A stretch of 64,000 nt of DNA from positions 62,001 through 126,000 of the forward strand of contig JASANG010003005.1 of assembly GCA_030248215.1 (NCBI GenBank). Reading direction: 5' to 3'. The notes beneath the pieces are model-generated. The model made no database searches, was not told the DNA's origin, and saw only the letters and a list, made by a program, of their open reading frames with translations. This DNA is from Enoplolaimus lenunculus (lineage: Eukaryota > Nematoda > Enoplea > Enoplida > Thoracostomopsidae). Shown in pieces: positions 56,901 through 64,000 of this stretch. Within the stretch, counting starts at the first letter, position 1; every line of letters starts with the position of its first letter. The position numbers and the translations under genes were made by a program.

Positions 56901-59900
56901 CAAATTGGCCTTTCCGGCCCTGTTCTATACATGGGTCAAATTGGCCTTTCCGGCCCTGTTCTATACATGGGTCAAATAGGCCTTTCCGGCCCTATTCTAT
57001 AATTGGGTCAAATTGGCCTTTCCGGCCCTGTTCTATACATGGGTCAAATTGGCCTTTCCGGATCTGTTCTATACATGGGTCCAATTGGCCTTTCCGGCCC
57101 TGTTCTATACATGGGTCCAATTGGCCTTTCCGGCCCTGTTCTATACATGGGTCCAATTGGCCTTTCCGGCCCTGTTCTATACATGGGTCAAATTGGCCTT
57201 TCCGGCCCTGTTCTATACATGGGTCTAATTGGCCTTTCCGGCCCTGTTCTATACATGGGTCCAATTGGCCTTTCCGGCCTTGTTCTATACATGGGTCCAA
57301 TTGGCCTTTCAGGCCCTGTTCTATACATGGGTCAAATTGGCCTTTCCGGCCCTGTTCTATACATGGGTCAAATTGGCCTTTCCGGCCCTGTTCTATACAT
57401 GGGTCAAATAGGCCTTTCCGGCCCTGTTCTATACATGGGTCAAATTGGCCTTTCCGGCCCTGTCCTATACATGGGTCAAATTGGCCGTTCCGACCCTGTT
57501 CTATACATGGGTCAAATTGGCCTTTCCGGCCCTGTTCTATACATGGGTCAAATTGGCCTTTCCGGCCCTGTTCTATACATGGGTCCAATTGGCCTTTCCG
57601 GCCCTGTTCTATACATGGGTCAAATAGGCCTTTCCGGCCCTATTCTATAATTGGGTCAAATTGGCCTTTCCGGCCCTGTTCTATACATGGGTCAAATTGG
57701 CCTTTCCGGCCCTGTTCTATACATGGGTCAAATTGGCCTTTCCGGCCCTGTTCTATACATGGGTCAAATTGGCGTTTCCGGCCCTGTTCTATACATGGGT
57801 CCAATTGGCCTTTCCGGCCCTGTTCTATACATGGGTCCAATTGGCGTTTCCGGCCCTGTTCTATACATGGGTCAAATTGGCCTTTCCGGCCCTGTTCTAT
57901 ACATGGGTCAAATTGGCCTTTCCGGCCCTGTTCTATACATGCTTCAAATTGGCCTTTCCGGCCCTGTTCTATACATGGGTCCAATTGGCCTTTCCGGGTC
58001 TGTTCTATACATGGGTCAAATTGGCCTTTCCGGCCCTGTTCTATACATGGGTCAAATTGGCCTTTCCGGCCCTATTCTATAATTGGGTCAAATAGGCCTT
58101 TCCGGCCCTGTTCTATACATGGGTCAAATAGGCCTTTCCGGCCCTGTTCTATACATGGGTCAAATAGGCCTTTCCGGCCCTGTTCTATACATGGGTCAAA
58201 TTGGCCTTTCCGGCCATGTTCTATACATGGGTCAAATTGGCCTTTCCGGCCCTGTTCTATACATGGGTCAAATTGGCCTTTCCGGCCCTGTTCTATACAT
58301 GGGTCAAATTGGCCTTTCCGGCCCTATTCTATAATTGGGTCAAATAGGCCTTTCCGGCCCTGTTCTATACATGGGTCAAATAGGCCTTTCCGGCCCTGTT
58401 CTATACATGGGTCAAATAGGCCTTTCCGGCCCTGTTCTATACATGGGTCAAATTGGCCTTTCCGGCCCTGTTCTATACATGGGTCAAATTGGCCTTTCCG
58501 GCCCTGTTCTATACATGGGTCAAATTGGCCTTTCCGGCCCTATTCTATAATTGGGTCAAATAGGCCTTTCCGGCCCTGTTCTATACATGGGTCAAATAGG
58601 CCTTTCCGGCCCTGTTCCATACATGGGTCAAATTGGCCTTTCCGGCCCTGTTCTATACATGGGTCAAATTGGCCTTTCCGGCCCTGTTCTATACATGGGT
58701 CAAATAGGCCTTTCCGGCCCTGTTCTAAACATGGGTCAAATAGGCCTTTCCGGCCCTGTTCTATACATGGGTCAAATAGGCCTTTCCGGCCATTTTCTAT
58801 ACATGGGTCAAATAGGCCTTTCCGGCCATTTTCTATACATGGGTCCAATTGGCCTTTCCGGCCCTGTTCTATGCATGGGCCAAATTTTCGAACGCAATGT
58901 TTTAGCTTATATATACAAAATATTTAAAACCATGTTTACCTTTCACCGCCGATGTGGTAAAATGTTTTGGAATGCAATTTTAATCTTGTTTGCATTGCGT
59001 GTGTCTTTTAGCGCAGATGATTTCAATGATCTGCTGCAAACAAATGTCGCCGTTTGGAATAATGGTACAGTGCTATGGGCGCCTCCCGTTAAACTGCGGT
59101 CAATGTGTGCACTTGATGTTTCGTATTTTCCGTTCGACGAACAAATGTGCCACTTAATATTTGGATCTTGGATATACGACGGTGGACAGGTCTATAGTTG
59201 AATTGCAGTTAAACTCTTAATTCTTTGCATATGCAAGATTTCAAATTCGGGTGAAATTTCAAATACTGAAACGCTCGGAACGAAACTTTAAAGCCGGTGC
59301 TACGGCTTGAATTGGTATTTCTGTAAATGAATTTGACAGTAAAATGATTTCAATATGAAAACTGTCTGTTTTAATATCTGATTTGTAAAGAATTAAAATA
59401 AAGTAAGGACAGCCGAAAATTATCACGTTTATGTTTCGCTGAATATAAACTGTATTTTGAAATTTTCATAAAAACCTTCATCTCATAGCGCACACTTTGC
59501 TTAAAGTTTCCTGTGTAACCGTTTTCTTGGCTTCAAATCTAACTTCAAACCTCCGTATTCAAATCCTTAAGCACTCTCGAATAGGGCAGCGTTTACCATT
59601 ATCGCTAAAAAATTCGAACAATGTGCTCGAGACCAAAGGGACTCTTGGCTATTGAGGAGATTTTGAAAACCCATACGAGTAATAATTGATAAACACGAGG
59701 CATTGACTGGGTTTCTAAAATCTTACTAAAGTATTTACTTTTAAGCTATGCTTAAGTAATTACTTAGGCCGCTGACTTAAGTGAATACTAAACTTTTCGA
59801 ACCAAACATGTAGACGCCAAATGTGAACCACTGTCATAACAAAAGTAACAGTTTTGATTTAAGGAGGCACCGCGAGTGTGCAATTTCAGTTGGATCAACG

Positions 59901-62900
59901 TTTGTATACCTGAACGGTTAATTTGTAATCTGTCAGATCAGCGGCATAAGTATTTACTTGACTTAAGTACGCTTTTAAAACCGACAAAGTGGCTAAGTCA
60001 TTACTTAGCACGTACTTAAGTACCAAGTGATACTTAAGTAGGGTATCAGAAACCCAACCATTGTCTTTTTCACTTATATAATCAACTTGTAGTTTAGTCG
60101 CTTATTATTCGGCCAGTGTTACTTTTAGGGCCGTAGCAGTAGATTAATTAGCGTATATTGCTAAGCTTAAGCCTAAGCCTAAGCGTTGCACAAGCGTATT
60201 CCTATACCTAAGCCTAACCCTAAGTCTAATCCTAAGCCTAAGCAAAAAAGTAGTCTCGAATGTAAACCGATTCTTTTACAGAGCCACCAGAAACCGGGAC
60301 GGCCCTAAAAGTGACATGGGCCGTATATTCTACACGGAAACAGTATTAAGTATATTTAGATCGATGTAACAAACCGATCAAGTACAATAGTCATGGACAG
60401 TACAACGTACATCGACAATGGAGAATGGCAAATATTACAAACAGGCGTCCGGCGTCATGTCCGGTCGCATAAATGCTGCCCGGATGCACGATCCCCGGAA
60501 ATTATATTCACGATTCATCTACGTCGACGTACGCTGTACTATATGTACAATATTGTCATTCCGTGTATTATGTTATCAGCTTTAACACTGGTACAGTTTT
60601 ATTTACCGTCCGAGTCAGGCGAAAAAGTGACGCTTGGGCTAACGGTGCTGCTTGCATACTCAGTGTTTAGCTTGAATATTGGCGAAAGTTTGCCCGAAAC
60701 GTCAGACGTCATACCACTGTTGGGTAAGGCACAGCGAATGTTTATACTACTGGTTAAAAGGGTTTTGTTTAGTATTTTAGCACGTTTTGTGGCCAGTGTT
60801 ACTTTTAGGGGCGCAACAGTAGATTAAGCGTATTCCTAAGCCTAAGCCTAACCGTTGGAAAAGTGTGTTCCTAAGCCTATTAAGCTTAAGCCTAAAAGCC
60901 TAAGCCTAAGCCTAAACCTAAGCCTAAGCCTAAGCTTAAGCCTAAATCTAACCAAAAATTGCAATCAAGAATCTAAACTCACTCTTTTATAGACCCACCA
61001 GAAAACTTCAAAAGTCGCGTACAACGATGCGTTATGAAAATTTTAGGGTTTAAAGAAAAAAACTATTGCAAAACAATTGCGCCCGCAGGAAATAGACAAG
61101 TAAACTTCAAGAGTAAGAGAAATAATCACAAAGTGTAAGTTTTTCACAGTAGTATCAGAAATATGATTGGCATAACAGCATAGAATTATTAAAATTGACT
61201 TAAAATCTTTACATTACATGTGTGACAGAAAATATATCTAAAAGTAATGGTATAAATTTTTGCAGTTTCCAAAAACAATATGCGGCAGGTTAAAATACCG
61301 GAGCCGGATGTCGATTACGGCAAAGAAAAATTGGAAAAGTTTTCAAATTCCATTTTCCACTGATACGTTTTTTCCAAACTCAAGTCTGAAAAAGGCATTT
61401 TTGATTTGCACAAGCCGGACACAAATTAAAGTGGATGACGCATAATTTTATTAAACTCTCCCTCTAAAAGAATCGATTAAAATTTTAACCCTAAGAATTT
61501 CAATCAATATATTTAAAAAATGTCTGCTATTATTTATTACATTACACTGTAAATTTCAGTGAGTTGATTTTAACTCATGAGTTGAATCATTGAGTTGAGT
61601 TAGGACTATCAGAACTCAGAATTTCGAGTTGATTCTAATAATTCTGAGTTAATTAATCAACTCACCCAGAGTCAACTCAAACTCAGAGTGAGAATCAGTT
61701 CAACTCAGAGTGAGTTATTAATGTTTACTGATTTTAATTCACAAATAGCTAACTCACTAGCTAGCTTTAATCAATTAATTAACTCATTGAAATTCATACA
61801 GTGTAGGCGTAGTGATTGTGTTGTTAGGTTGCTGGTTCACGTATATATTACTGAGTATTTGTTTGGTTTCAGCCATTTACATCATGTGCATAATGGGAAT
61901 TTCGGCTCTTAGTGTAACGCTGTCTGTTATTGTTCTCAATATTCATCATGCACGATCCAATCAAAAACAACTTCCAAACTGGTTACATTTTCTTGCTTAC
62001 AGGCATGGAATTATATTAATTCTGTTACCGCTACTCTGTAAATTCCAGTGAGTTGATTTTAAACTCAGAATGAGTTGAATCACTCAGTCTGAGTTAGGAT
62101 TATCAGAACTCAGAATTGTGAGTGAACAAAATTCCCTCTGCGTTAATTATTCAACTCACCCGGAATCAACTAAACTCGCAGTAGGAATAAACTCAACTCA
62201 GAGTGACCGATATTAACTTCCTAATAACTAACTCTGTTGCTGATATGATTAATCAAGTGATTGGAATTTACAGTGTATATATTGTACATTTTCTCACCAC
62301 AAGCTTTAGCCTAAGCCTAAACCTAAACCAACACAATGACAATATTTATACGTTATGTTGAAATTCGAAAACTGTTAGAGTCGTATGTTTTACAAGGCTG
62401 AAAATTTTAAAAGTTCGGACATTAGTCTTAAAAAACAGATATTTGTGTTCAAAATGTTAAAACTTGAATTTCTTATGTTCAAGGAAATAATGCAACAAAT
62501 TTATTCTGAAACAAAGTTAAACAAAAGCCCAACGCAGTAGACGAAACCAAAAATTTTATGAAACCAAAGAGGATTTCAACTTCTCTCGATGCCAGATATG
62601 ATCAAATATTTGCACCATTTTCTAGAGAGATAGGACCCTCTGACTGTATATACTGTCTGTTGACAACGGGTTCACACACTTATCACGCAGAGTGCAACCG
62701 GAGGGGAAAAGTACCGGAGCTGGAGGTGAGCAAAACTTGCCGGAACCGGAGGTGAGACGAAATTTAGGTAGTCAATTTGACGTTTAATTTGTCACTTTTA
62801 GCAAATATCTACAATATGCTGGTAAATTGTTTTTACGCTTATTTTTTACGAAATTTGGGCACTTCTTTCCTCAAGATTTTGCGAGAAGTTAAAACGAAAC

Positions 62901-64000
62901 TCGTCAAGCAAATAAATGTTGTGCAACTTTGCAAAATTTTCCTACCGAAATTGCCGAAACCTCCGGCATAAATTTTACCGGTGCCGGAGCCGGAGGTCAA
63001 TTTTGTTTCGGAGCCGTAGCCGGAGGTCAATTTTGTTTCGGAGCCGTAGCCGGAGGTCAATTTTCTGCCGGATCCGGAGCCGGAGGCAGACTTCCGGTTG
63101 CACCCTGTTATCACCGGATCAACACTGCCCGCAGTTTTTGAAATGTTGTATTGGATTGTAGTGATGCGGATTACATCACAAGTCTGGCACAGGTTCGTAA
63201 CCAAAGGATAATTGAGGGCTTCAGCCCCGCTAAAAATTTTGATCCCCTAACAAATTTTTAGGACGCTTGTAAAGGGTTGGGAAATCAACAGCGTTGCTTT
63301 CCTAAGATTGTTATATCCTCTTAGAAAGCAAAGCTGTACACAAAAAAGTGTTTCTGAATTTATTCAGAAAAGTATTTTCTGAATTTATTCAGAAAAGTAT
63401 TTTCTGTGGCAAATCTGAAAAGTTTTTCTAATATTTAAGACAATGTTTCTAAAAATAACATGAAAACGTTTATTTTCAGAGTTTATTTCAAAACTTTATT
63501 GAAAATGTTTCGCTTTTATAACAGAAATACTTTTCAAGTGCACCATGCTAACCATATTTCTTAAATGTAAGAAATTTTTTTCTTAAATATCACAAATATT
63601 ACATTGAGTGTGGATACGGGTGTTGTTTTGTTGCAGAATCATTGCACCGCTAATCCGCTGGGAAGACCATACCCACGAATCGTTTAAATCCAACAGTCAA
63701 GACGTCCGTCGACACGGCAAACGAAAACCATCCACGCGACGAGAAGCTAAAACCCTTGAAGAAATGGGCGTATTTTCAAAATTGATGCACAGTATGAGCG
63801 AAGGACTAGCGTTACAGCAACAACAAAATAAAAAATCACATCCGAACGAGGAATCAGCAATTGAAAAAGATAACAAGCCAGGATCGAAAAATTCAACATC
63901 GTTTCGGGTGGTTAATGCAGACGGCAGCAGTTATTCGTTGTCTGGTCAAATAGCAGCTGGCAATTTGAATTCAGACGCTTCAAAACGTGTTGTTGTCGAA
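50794..64000 (+). CDS. Nicotinic acetylcholine receptor, alpha-type subunit (5' signal exon and 3' end not seen)
   Basis: A ligand-gated cation channel subunit of the cys-loop family. Six exons found: 50794-50999, 52959-53113, 59012-59189, 60360-60723, 61873-62023, 63637 to the edge; phases agree throughout, though the 62023/63637 join is tentative. Key parts: loop D NIWLEQEW, loop A WTPDIVLYNN, Cys-loop CALDVSYFPFDEQMC (13 residues between Cys), loop B GSWIYDG, vicinal KCCPD that marks alpha subunits. TM2 is EKVTLGLTVLLAYSVFSLNIG with Glu at -1', as in cation channels, and Leu at 9'. TM3 lies in exon 5 and the large cytoplasmic loop begins in exon 6. The signal-peptide exon must lie upstream of 50794; I could not identify it. 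TM4 lies beyond the edge. Confidence 0.95.
51048..51246 (+). mobile_element. TTAGGC-interior TIR element, family A
   Basis: Left ACCATGTATATAACAGGGTC, GTAATATAAGCATATTCC, CCTAAG runs with a GTATGAATGAGAC interruption, AGTCTAAAGCTTAAATTGAC, right CCGGCCCTGTTCTATACATG. It begins about 50 bp after receptor exon A and shares its right end with the next element. Confidence 0.75.
51240..51486 (+). mobile_element. TTAGGC-interior TIR element, family A
   Basis: Tandem neighbour of the previous one: GGGCCCAACAGTGACAGAA, TATAAGCATATTTC, three CCTAAG blocks separated by GTATGAATGAGCC, right CAGCCTTGTTCTATACATG and GGGCC. Confidence 0.75.
51985..52190 (+). mobile_element. TTAGGC-interior TIR element, family A
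   Basis: Left GGCCAATGTATAAAACTAGG, GTAGTATAAGCATATTCC, CCTAAG runs with GTGAGCCTATACC, AGTCCAAAGCTTAAACTG, right CGGCACTGTTCTATACATGG and GCC. Complete at both ends. Confidence 0.8.
52497..52650. pseudogene. Broken extra copies of the receptor exon B acceptor region (one direct, one inverted)
   Basis: 52497-52554 repeats, on the plus strand, the sequence before exon B and its first bases (GTTAAGGATGAAAAGAAT). 52562-52645 is an inverted copy reaching further into the exon; on the minus strand it reads KDKNNLVLCLNIWREF, clearly related to exon B's DEKNQVLCLNIWLEQEW. A third, plus-strand copy of the upstream part (52694-52722) leads, after a MITE, into the real exon. None of the extra copies has the rest of the exon. 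Confidence 0.8.
52725..52942. mobile_element. TA-flanked MITE (ACTGTAAATT..AATTTACAGT), copy 1
   Basis: 218 bp with TA on each side. Left CACACTGTAAATTCCAATG, right CACTGAAATTTACAGTG; the interior is full of ACTCAGAGTGAGTT-type mirrored strings. It separates the two halves of the sequence that leads to exon B and ends 16 bp before the exon. TA targets suggest a Tc1/mariner-type parent; that is inference. Confidence 0.8.
52959..53113 (+). CDS. Receptor exon B: DEKNQ to loop A
   Basis: Acceptor TTATTAAG, donor GTAAAT. Starts exactly with DEKNQ, continues VLCLNIWLEQEWHDERFGW, ends THFVWTPDIVLYNN. The usual TTN after DEKNQ(I/V)(L/M) is CLN here. Phase 0 in, phase 2 out. Its first part exists again as damaged copies just upstream (52497-52650). 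Confidence 0.94.
53252..53517 (-). mobile_element. TTAGGC-interior TIR element, family B
   Basis: Left GGCCCATGTTACTTTTAGGG, GGTTTCTGGTGCG, TTAGGC runs broken by CACATTTTTGCACCGC, right AATACGCTTAATCTACTG, TTACGCCTCTAAAAGTAACA and TTGGC. Complete. In receptor intron 53114-59011. Confidence 0.8.
53600..53770. mobile_element. MITE with CCGTAGCCAG ends
   Basis: Left CCCGTAGCCAGCTCACTTTG, right CTCCTTGGCTACGGACC, with AGGGGGAGGCCAAAATG and GGGGGCGAGCCCCCA inside. Similar ends nested at 15703-15845. Confidence 0.55.
53833..54299 (+). mobile_element. TTAGGC-interior TIR element, family B, split by a MITE
   Basis: Left TIR GGCCAATGGTGCTTTAA is interrupted by the 263-bp TTAA MITE and resumes at TTAAGGCAACAGCAGATTC. 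Then CCTAAG runs with GCGTTGCAAAAATGTG, AATGTAATCTAGAATC, right CCTGGACGCCCCTTAAAGTA and ACATGAGCC. Confidence 0.8.
53851..54113 (+). mobile_element. TTAA-flanked MITE with tRNA-like core (copy 3), nested in a family-B TTAGGC element
   Basis: 263 bp in the opposite orientation to copies 1 and 2, with exact TTAA at 53847-53850 and 54114-54117. It splits the left TIR of its host element. The core again reads TAGCTGAGTGG and GAGTTCGAATCCTAGC. It lies in the receptor intron 53114-59011. Confidence 0.85.
54532..58880 (-). mobile_element. TTAGGC-interior family-A element whose TIR has expanded into a minisatellite
   Basis: Left TIR GGCCCATGTAAAGATCAAAG, then GGAACGTTTTTCTGTGAAAC, AAGCTTTAGTCTAATTTTTT, a short TTAGGC run, AATATGCTTATACTACTTTT and CCGGCCCTGTTCTATACATG. 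At this point the normal end (GGGCC) does not come; the last ~36 bp repeat for 4.2 kb, and a usual end CATGGGCCAAAT appears only at 58876. Confidence 0.8.
54660..58880 (+). repeat. 36-bp minisatellite, about 117 units
   Basis: Unit: TTCCGGCCCTGTTCTATACA followed by TGGGTCAAATTGGCCT (36 bp). Variable positions are mainly the AAATT/CAATT/AAATA stretch. A variant with CCCTATTCTATAATTG recurs at about 55565, 56392, 56993, 57641, 58073, 58323 and 58539; most spacings are exact multiples of 36 (23, 18, 12, 7 and 6 units), so blocks of units were duplicated together. One unit is shortened near 56590. Since 36 is a multiple of 3 and the unit lacks stops in most frames, long open frames on both strands (up to 841 codons) are artefacts. 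Confidence 0.95.
59012..59189 (+). CDS. Receptor exon C: Cys-loop exon
   Basis: Acceptor GTCTTTTAG, donor GTCTAT (weak). Reads LLQTNVAVWNNGTVLWAPPV, then the Cys-loop, then FGSWIYDGGQ with the loop-B Trp. Phase 2 in, phase 0 out. The frame is also open upstream through the acceptor and into the minisatellite. Confidence 0.94.
59190..59702. other. Receptor intron sequence, nothing recognised
   Basis: AT-rich, no inverted-repeat ends or exon-like frames seen between exon C and the MITE at 59703. Confidence 0.5.
59703..60060. mobile_element. MITE with TTGGCTGGGTTTC ends (second copy)
   Basis: Left TTGACTGGGTTTCTAAAATC, right in reverse TGGTTGGGTTTCTGATACCC. AAGTAATTACTTAGG and mirror strings inside. 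Same family and length as 5246-5615. Confidence 0.7.
60112..60322 (+). mobile_element. TTAGGC-interior TIR element, family B
   Basis: Left GGCCAGTGTTACTTTTAGGG, GTAGATTAATTAGCGTA, CCTAAG runs, AGTAGTCTCGAATGTAAACC, right CGGGACGGCCCTAAAAGTGA and CATGGGCC. Both ends intact; it ends 38 bp before exon D. Confidence 0.8.
60360..60723 (+). CDS. Receptor exon D: loop C, TM1 and TM2
   Basis: Acceptor TATATTTAG, donor GTAAGG. Starts IDVTNRSSTIVMD, with NRS a possible glycosylation site. Carries NGEWQIL, the vicinal Cys in SHKCCPD, TM1 YYMYNIVIPCIMLSALTLV and TM2. Ends PETSDVIPLL in phase 1. The frame stays open into a family-B element to 60827, which is intronic. Confidence 0.94.
60791..61003 (+). 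mobile_element. TTAGGC-interior TIR element, family B, right end missing
   Basis: Left GGCCAGTGTTACTTTTAGGG, GCAACAGTAGATTAAGCG, long CCTAAG runs, ATTGCAATCAAGAATC, CCCACCAGAAAAC; the final TIR is absent. It lies 67 bp after exon D. Confidence 0.75.
61004..61544. other. Receptor intron sequence, nothing recognised
   Basis: AT-rich. A 61-codon frame at 61260-61445 shows no family resemblance or exon context. Confidence 0.45.
61545..61803. mobile_element. TA-flanked MITE, copy 2 (upstream of TM3 exon)
   Basis: 259 bp. Left CACTGTAAATTTCAGTGAGT, right CATTGAAATTCATACAGTG, TA on both sides. Ends about 70 bp before exon E. Confidence 0.8.
61873..62023 (+). CDS. Receptor exon E: TM3
   Basis: Acceptor GGTTTCAG. 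Reads IYIMCIMGISALSVTLSVIV then LNIHHARSNQKQLPNW. The donor is less certain: GTTACC at 62024 fits the phase of exon F, while GTAAAT at 62038 lies inside a MITE end and does not. TA-flanked MITEs lie at both sides (61545-61803, 62034-62275). Confidence 0.85.
62034..62275. mobile_element. TA-flanked MITE, copy 3 (downstream of TM3 exon)
   Basis: 242 bp. Left CTCTGTAAATTCCAGTGAG, right GTGATTGGAATTTACAGTG, TA on both sides. It begins about ten bases after the preferred donor of exon E. Confidence 0.8.
62692..63104. mobile_element. GTGCAACCGG-ended element with internal 33-bp-type repeats
   Basis: Left GTGCAACCGGAGGGGAAAAG, right AGACTTCCGGTTGCAC. Close to the right end, GCCGGAGGTCAATTTTGTTT and GGAGCCGTA recur in about three tandem 33-bp units. 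In the last receptor intron. Confidence 0.6.
63345..63425. repeat. Tandem palindrome TTTCTGAATTTATTCAGAAA
   Basis: The self-complementary 20-mer TTTCTGAATTTATTCAGAAA occurs twice about 25 bp apart, followed by TATTTTCTG strings. About 210 bp before exon F. Could form stable hairpins in the pre-mRNA. Confidence 0.6.
63637..64000 (+). CDS. Receptor exon F: start of the large cytoplasmic loop, runs off the edge
   Basis: Acceptor TTTGTTGCAG. Open without a stop to the right edge: APLIRWEDHTHESFKSN, RREAKTLEEMGVFSKLMHSM, LALQQQQNKKSHP, then Ser/Asn-rich sequence. This is the variable, hydrophilic M3-M4 loop. TM4 is not reached. A missed small exon between 62023 and 63637 is possible. Confidence 0.8.

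Noticed and set aside
54660-58880. CRISPR-like array
   Set aside because: No unique spacers; every unit is the same 36 bp, and the window is eukaryotic.
56402-58927. 841-codon open frame and other long frames on both strands
   Set aside because: The 36-bp unit is a multiple of three with few stops, so several frames on both strands are open. Composition is purely repetitive and the origin from a transposon end is visible.
60393-60400. ATG at 60393 as a gene start
   Set aside because: It lies inside exon D; the frame is open upstream to the acceptor at 60359 and matches the family there.
62034-62050. GTAAAT donor for exon E inside the MITE end
   Set aside because: It would put the next exon out of phase; GTTACC at 62024 fits. 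Kept only as a possible alternative.

Overview
The window looks like a nematode chromosome segment. It is AT-rich, has intron-rich animal genes, and carries dozens of short blocks of the hexamer TTAGGC, the nematode telomere repeat. The minus-strand gene is neurofibromin, a family I recall as absent from Caenorhabditis, so an early-branching (enoplean) nematode seems more likely than a rhabditid. The species itself is inference.

Layout. (1) 117-34678, minus strand: neurofibromin (NF1). I placed 47 consecutive exons by hand, 2103 codons, every splice phase agreeing; the gene runs off the left edge. Its introns hold most of the repeats in this half: 175-bp tandem arrays, several TIR elements (MITEs) and a BEL/Pao fossil. 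(2) 34.7-39.8 kb: no convincing protein gene, but three ~350-bp tandem units with tRNA-like heads and two copies of a TTAA-flanked MITE. (3) 39845-41764, minus strand: an intronless 639-residue four-TM protein, probably LAPTM4/Mtp-like. (4) 41.8-50.7 kb: dense short transposons, many with TTAGGC interiors. (5) 50794 to the right edge, plus strand: an alpha-type (vicinal-cysteine) nicotinic acetylcholine receptor subunit, six exons seen, with the signal-peptide exon and the C-terminal end missing. One intron carries a 4.2-kb, roughly 117-copy 36-bp minisatellite.

The three genes are functionally unrelated as far as I can see. The most unusual thing is a set of small terminal-inverted-repeat elements whose interiors are TTAGGC arrays. 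At least two TIR families (A and B) share this interior. Family B is twice hit by a TTAA-specific MITE inside its TIRs, and one family-A TIR appears to have seeded the 36-bp minisatellite. All assignments come from reading the sequence; no search was run.
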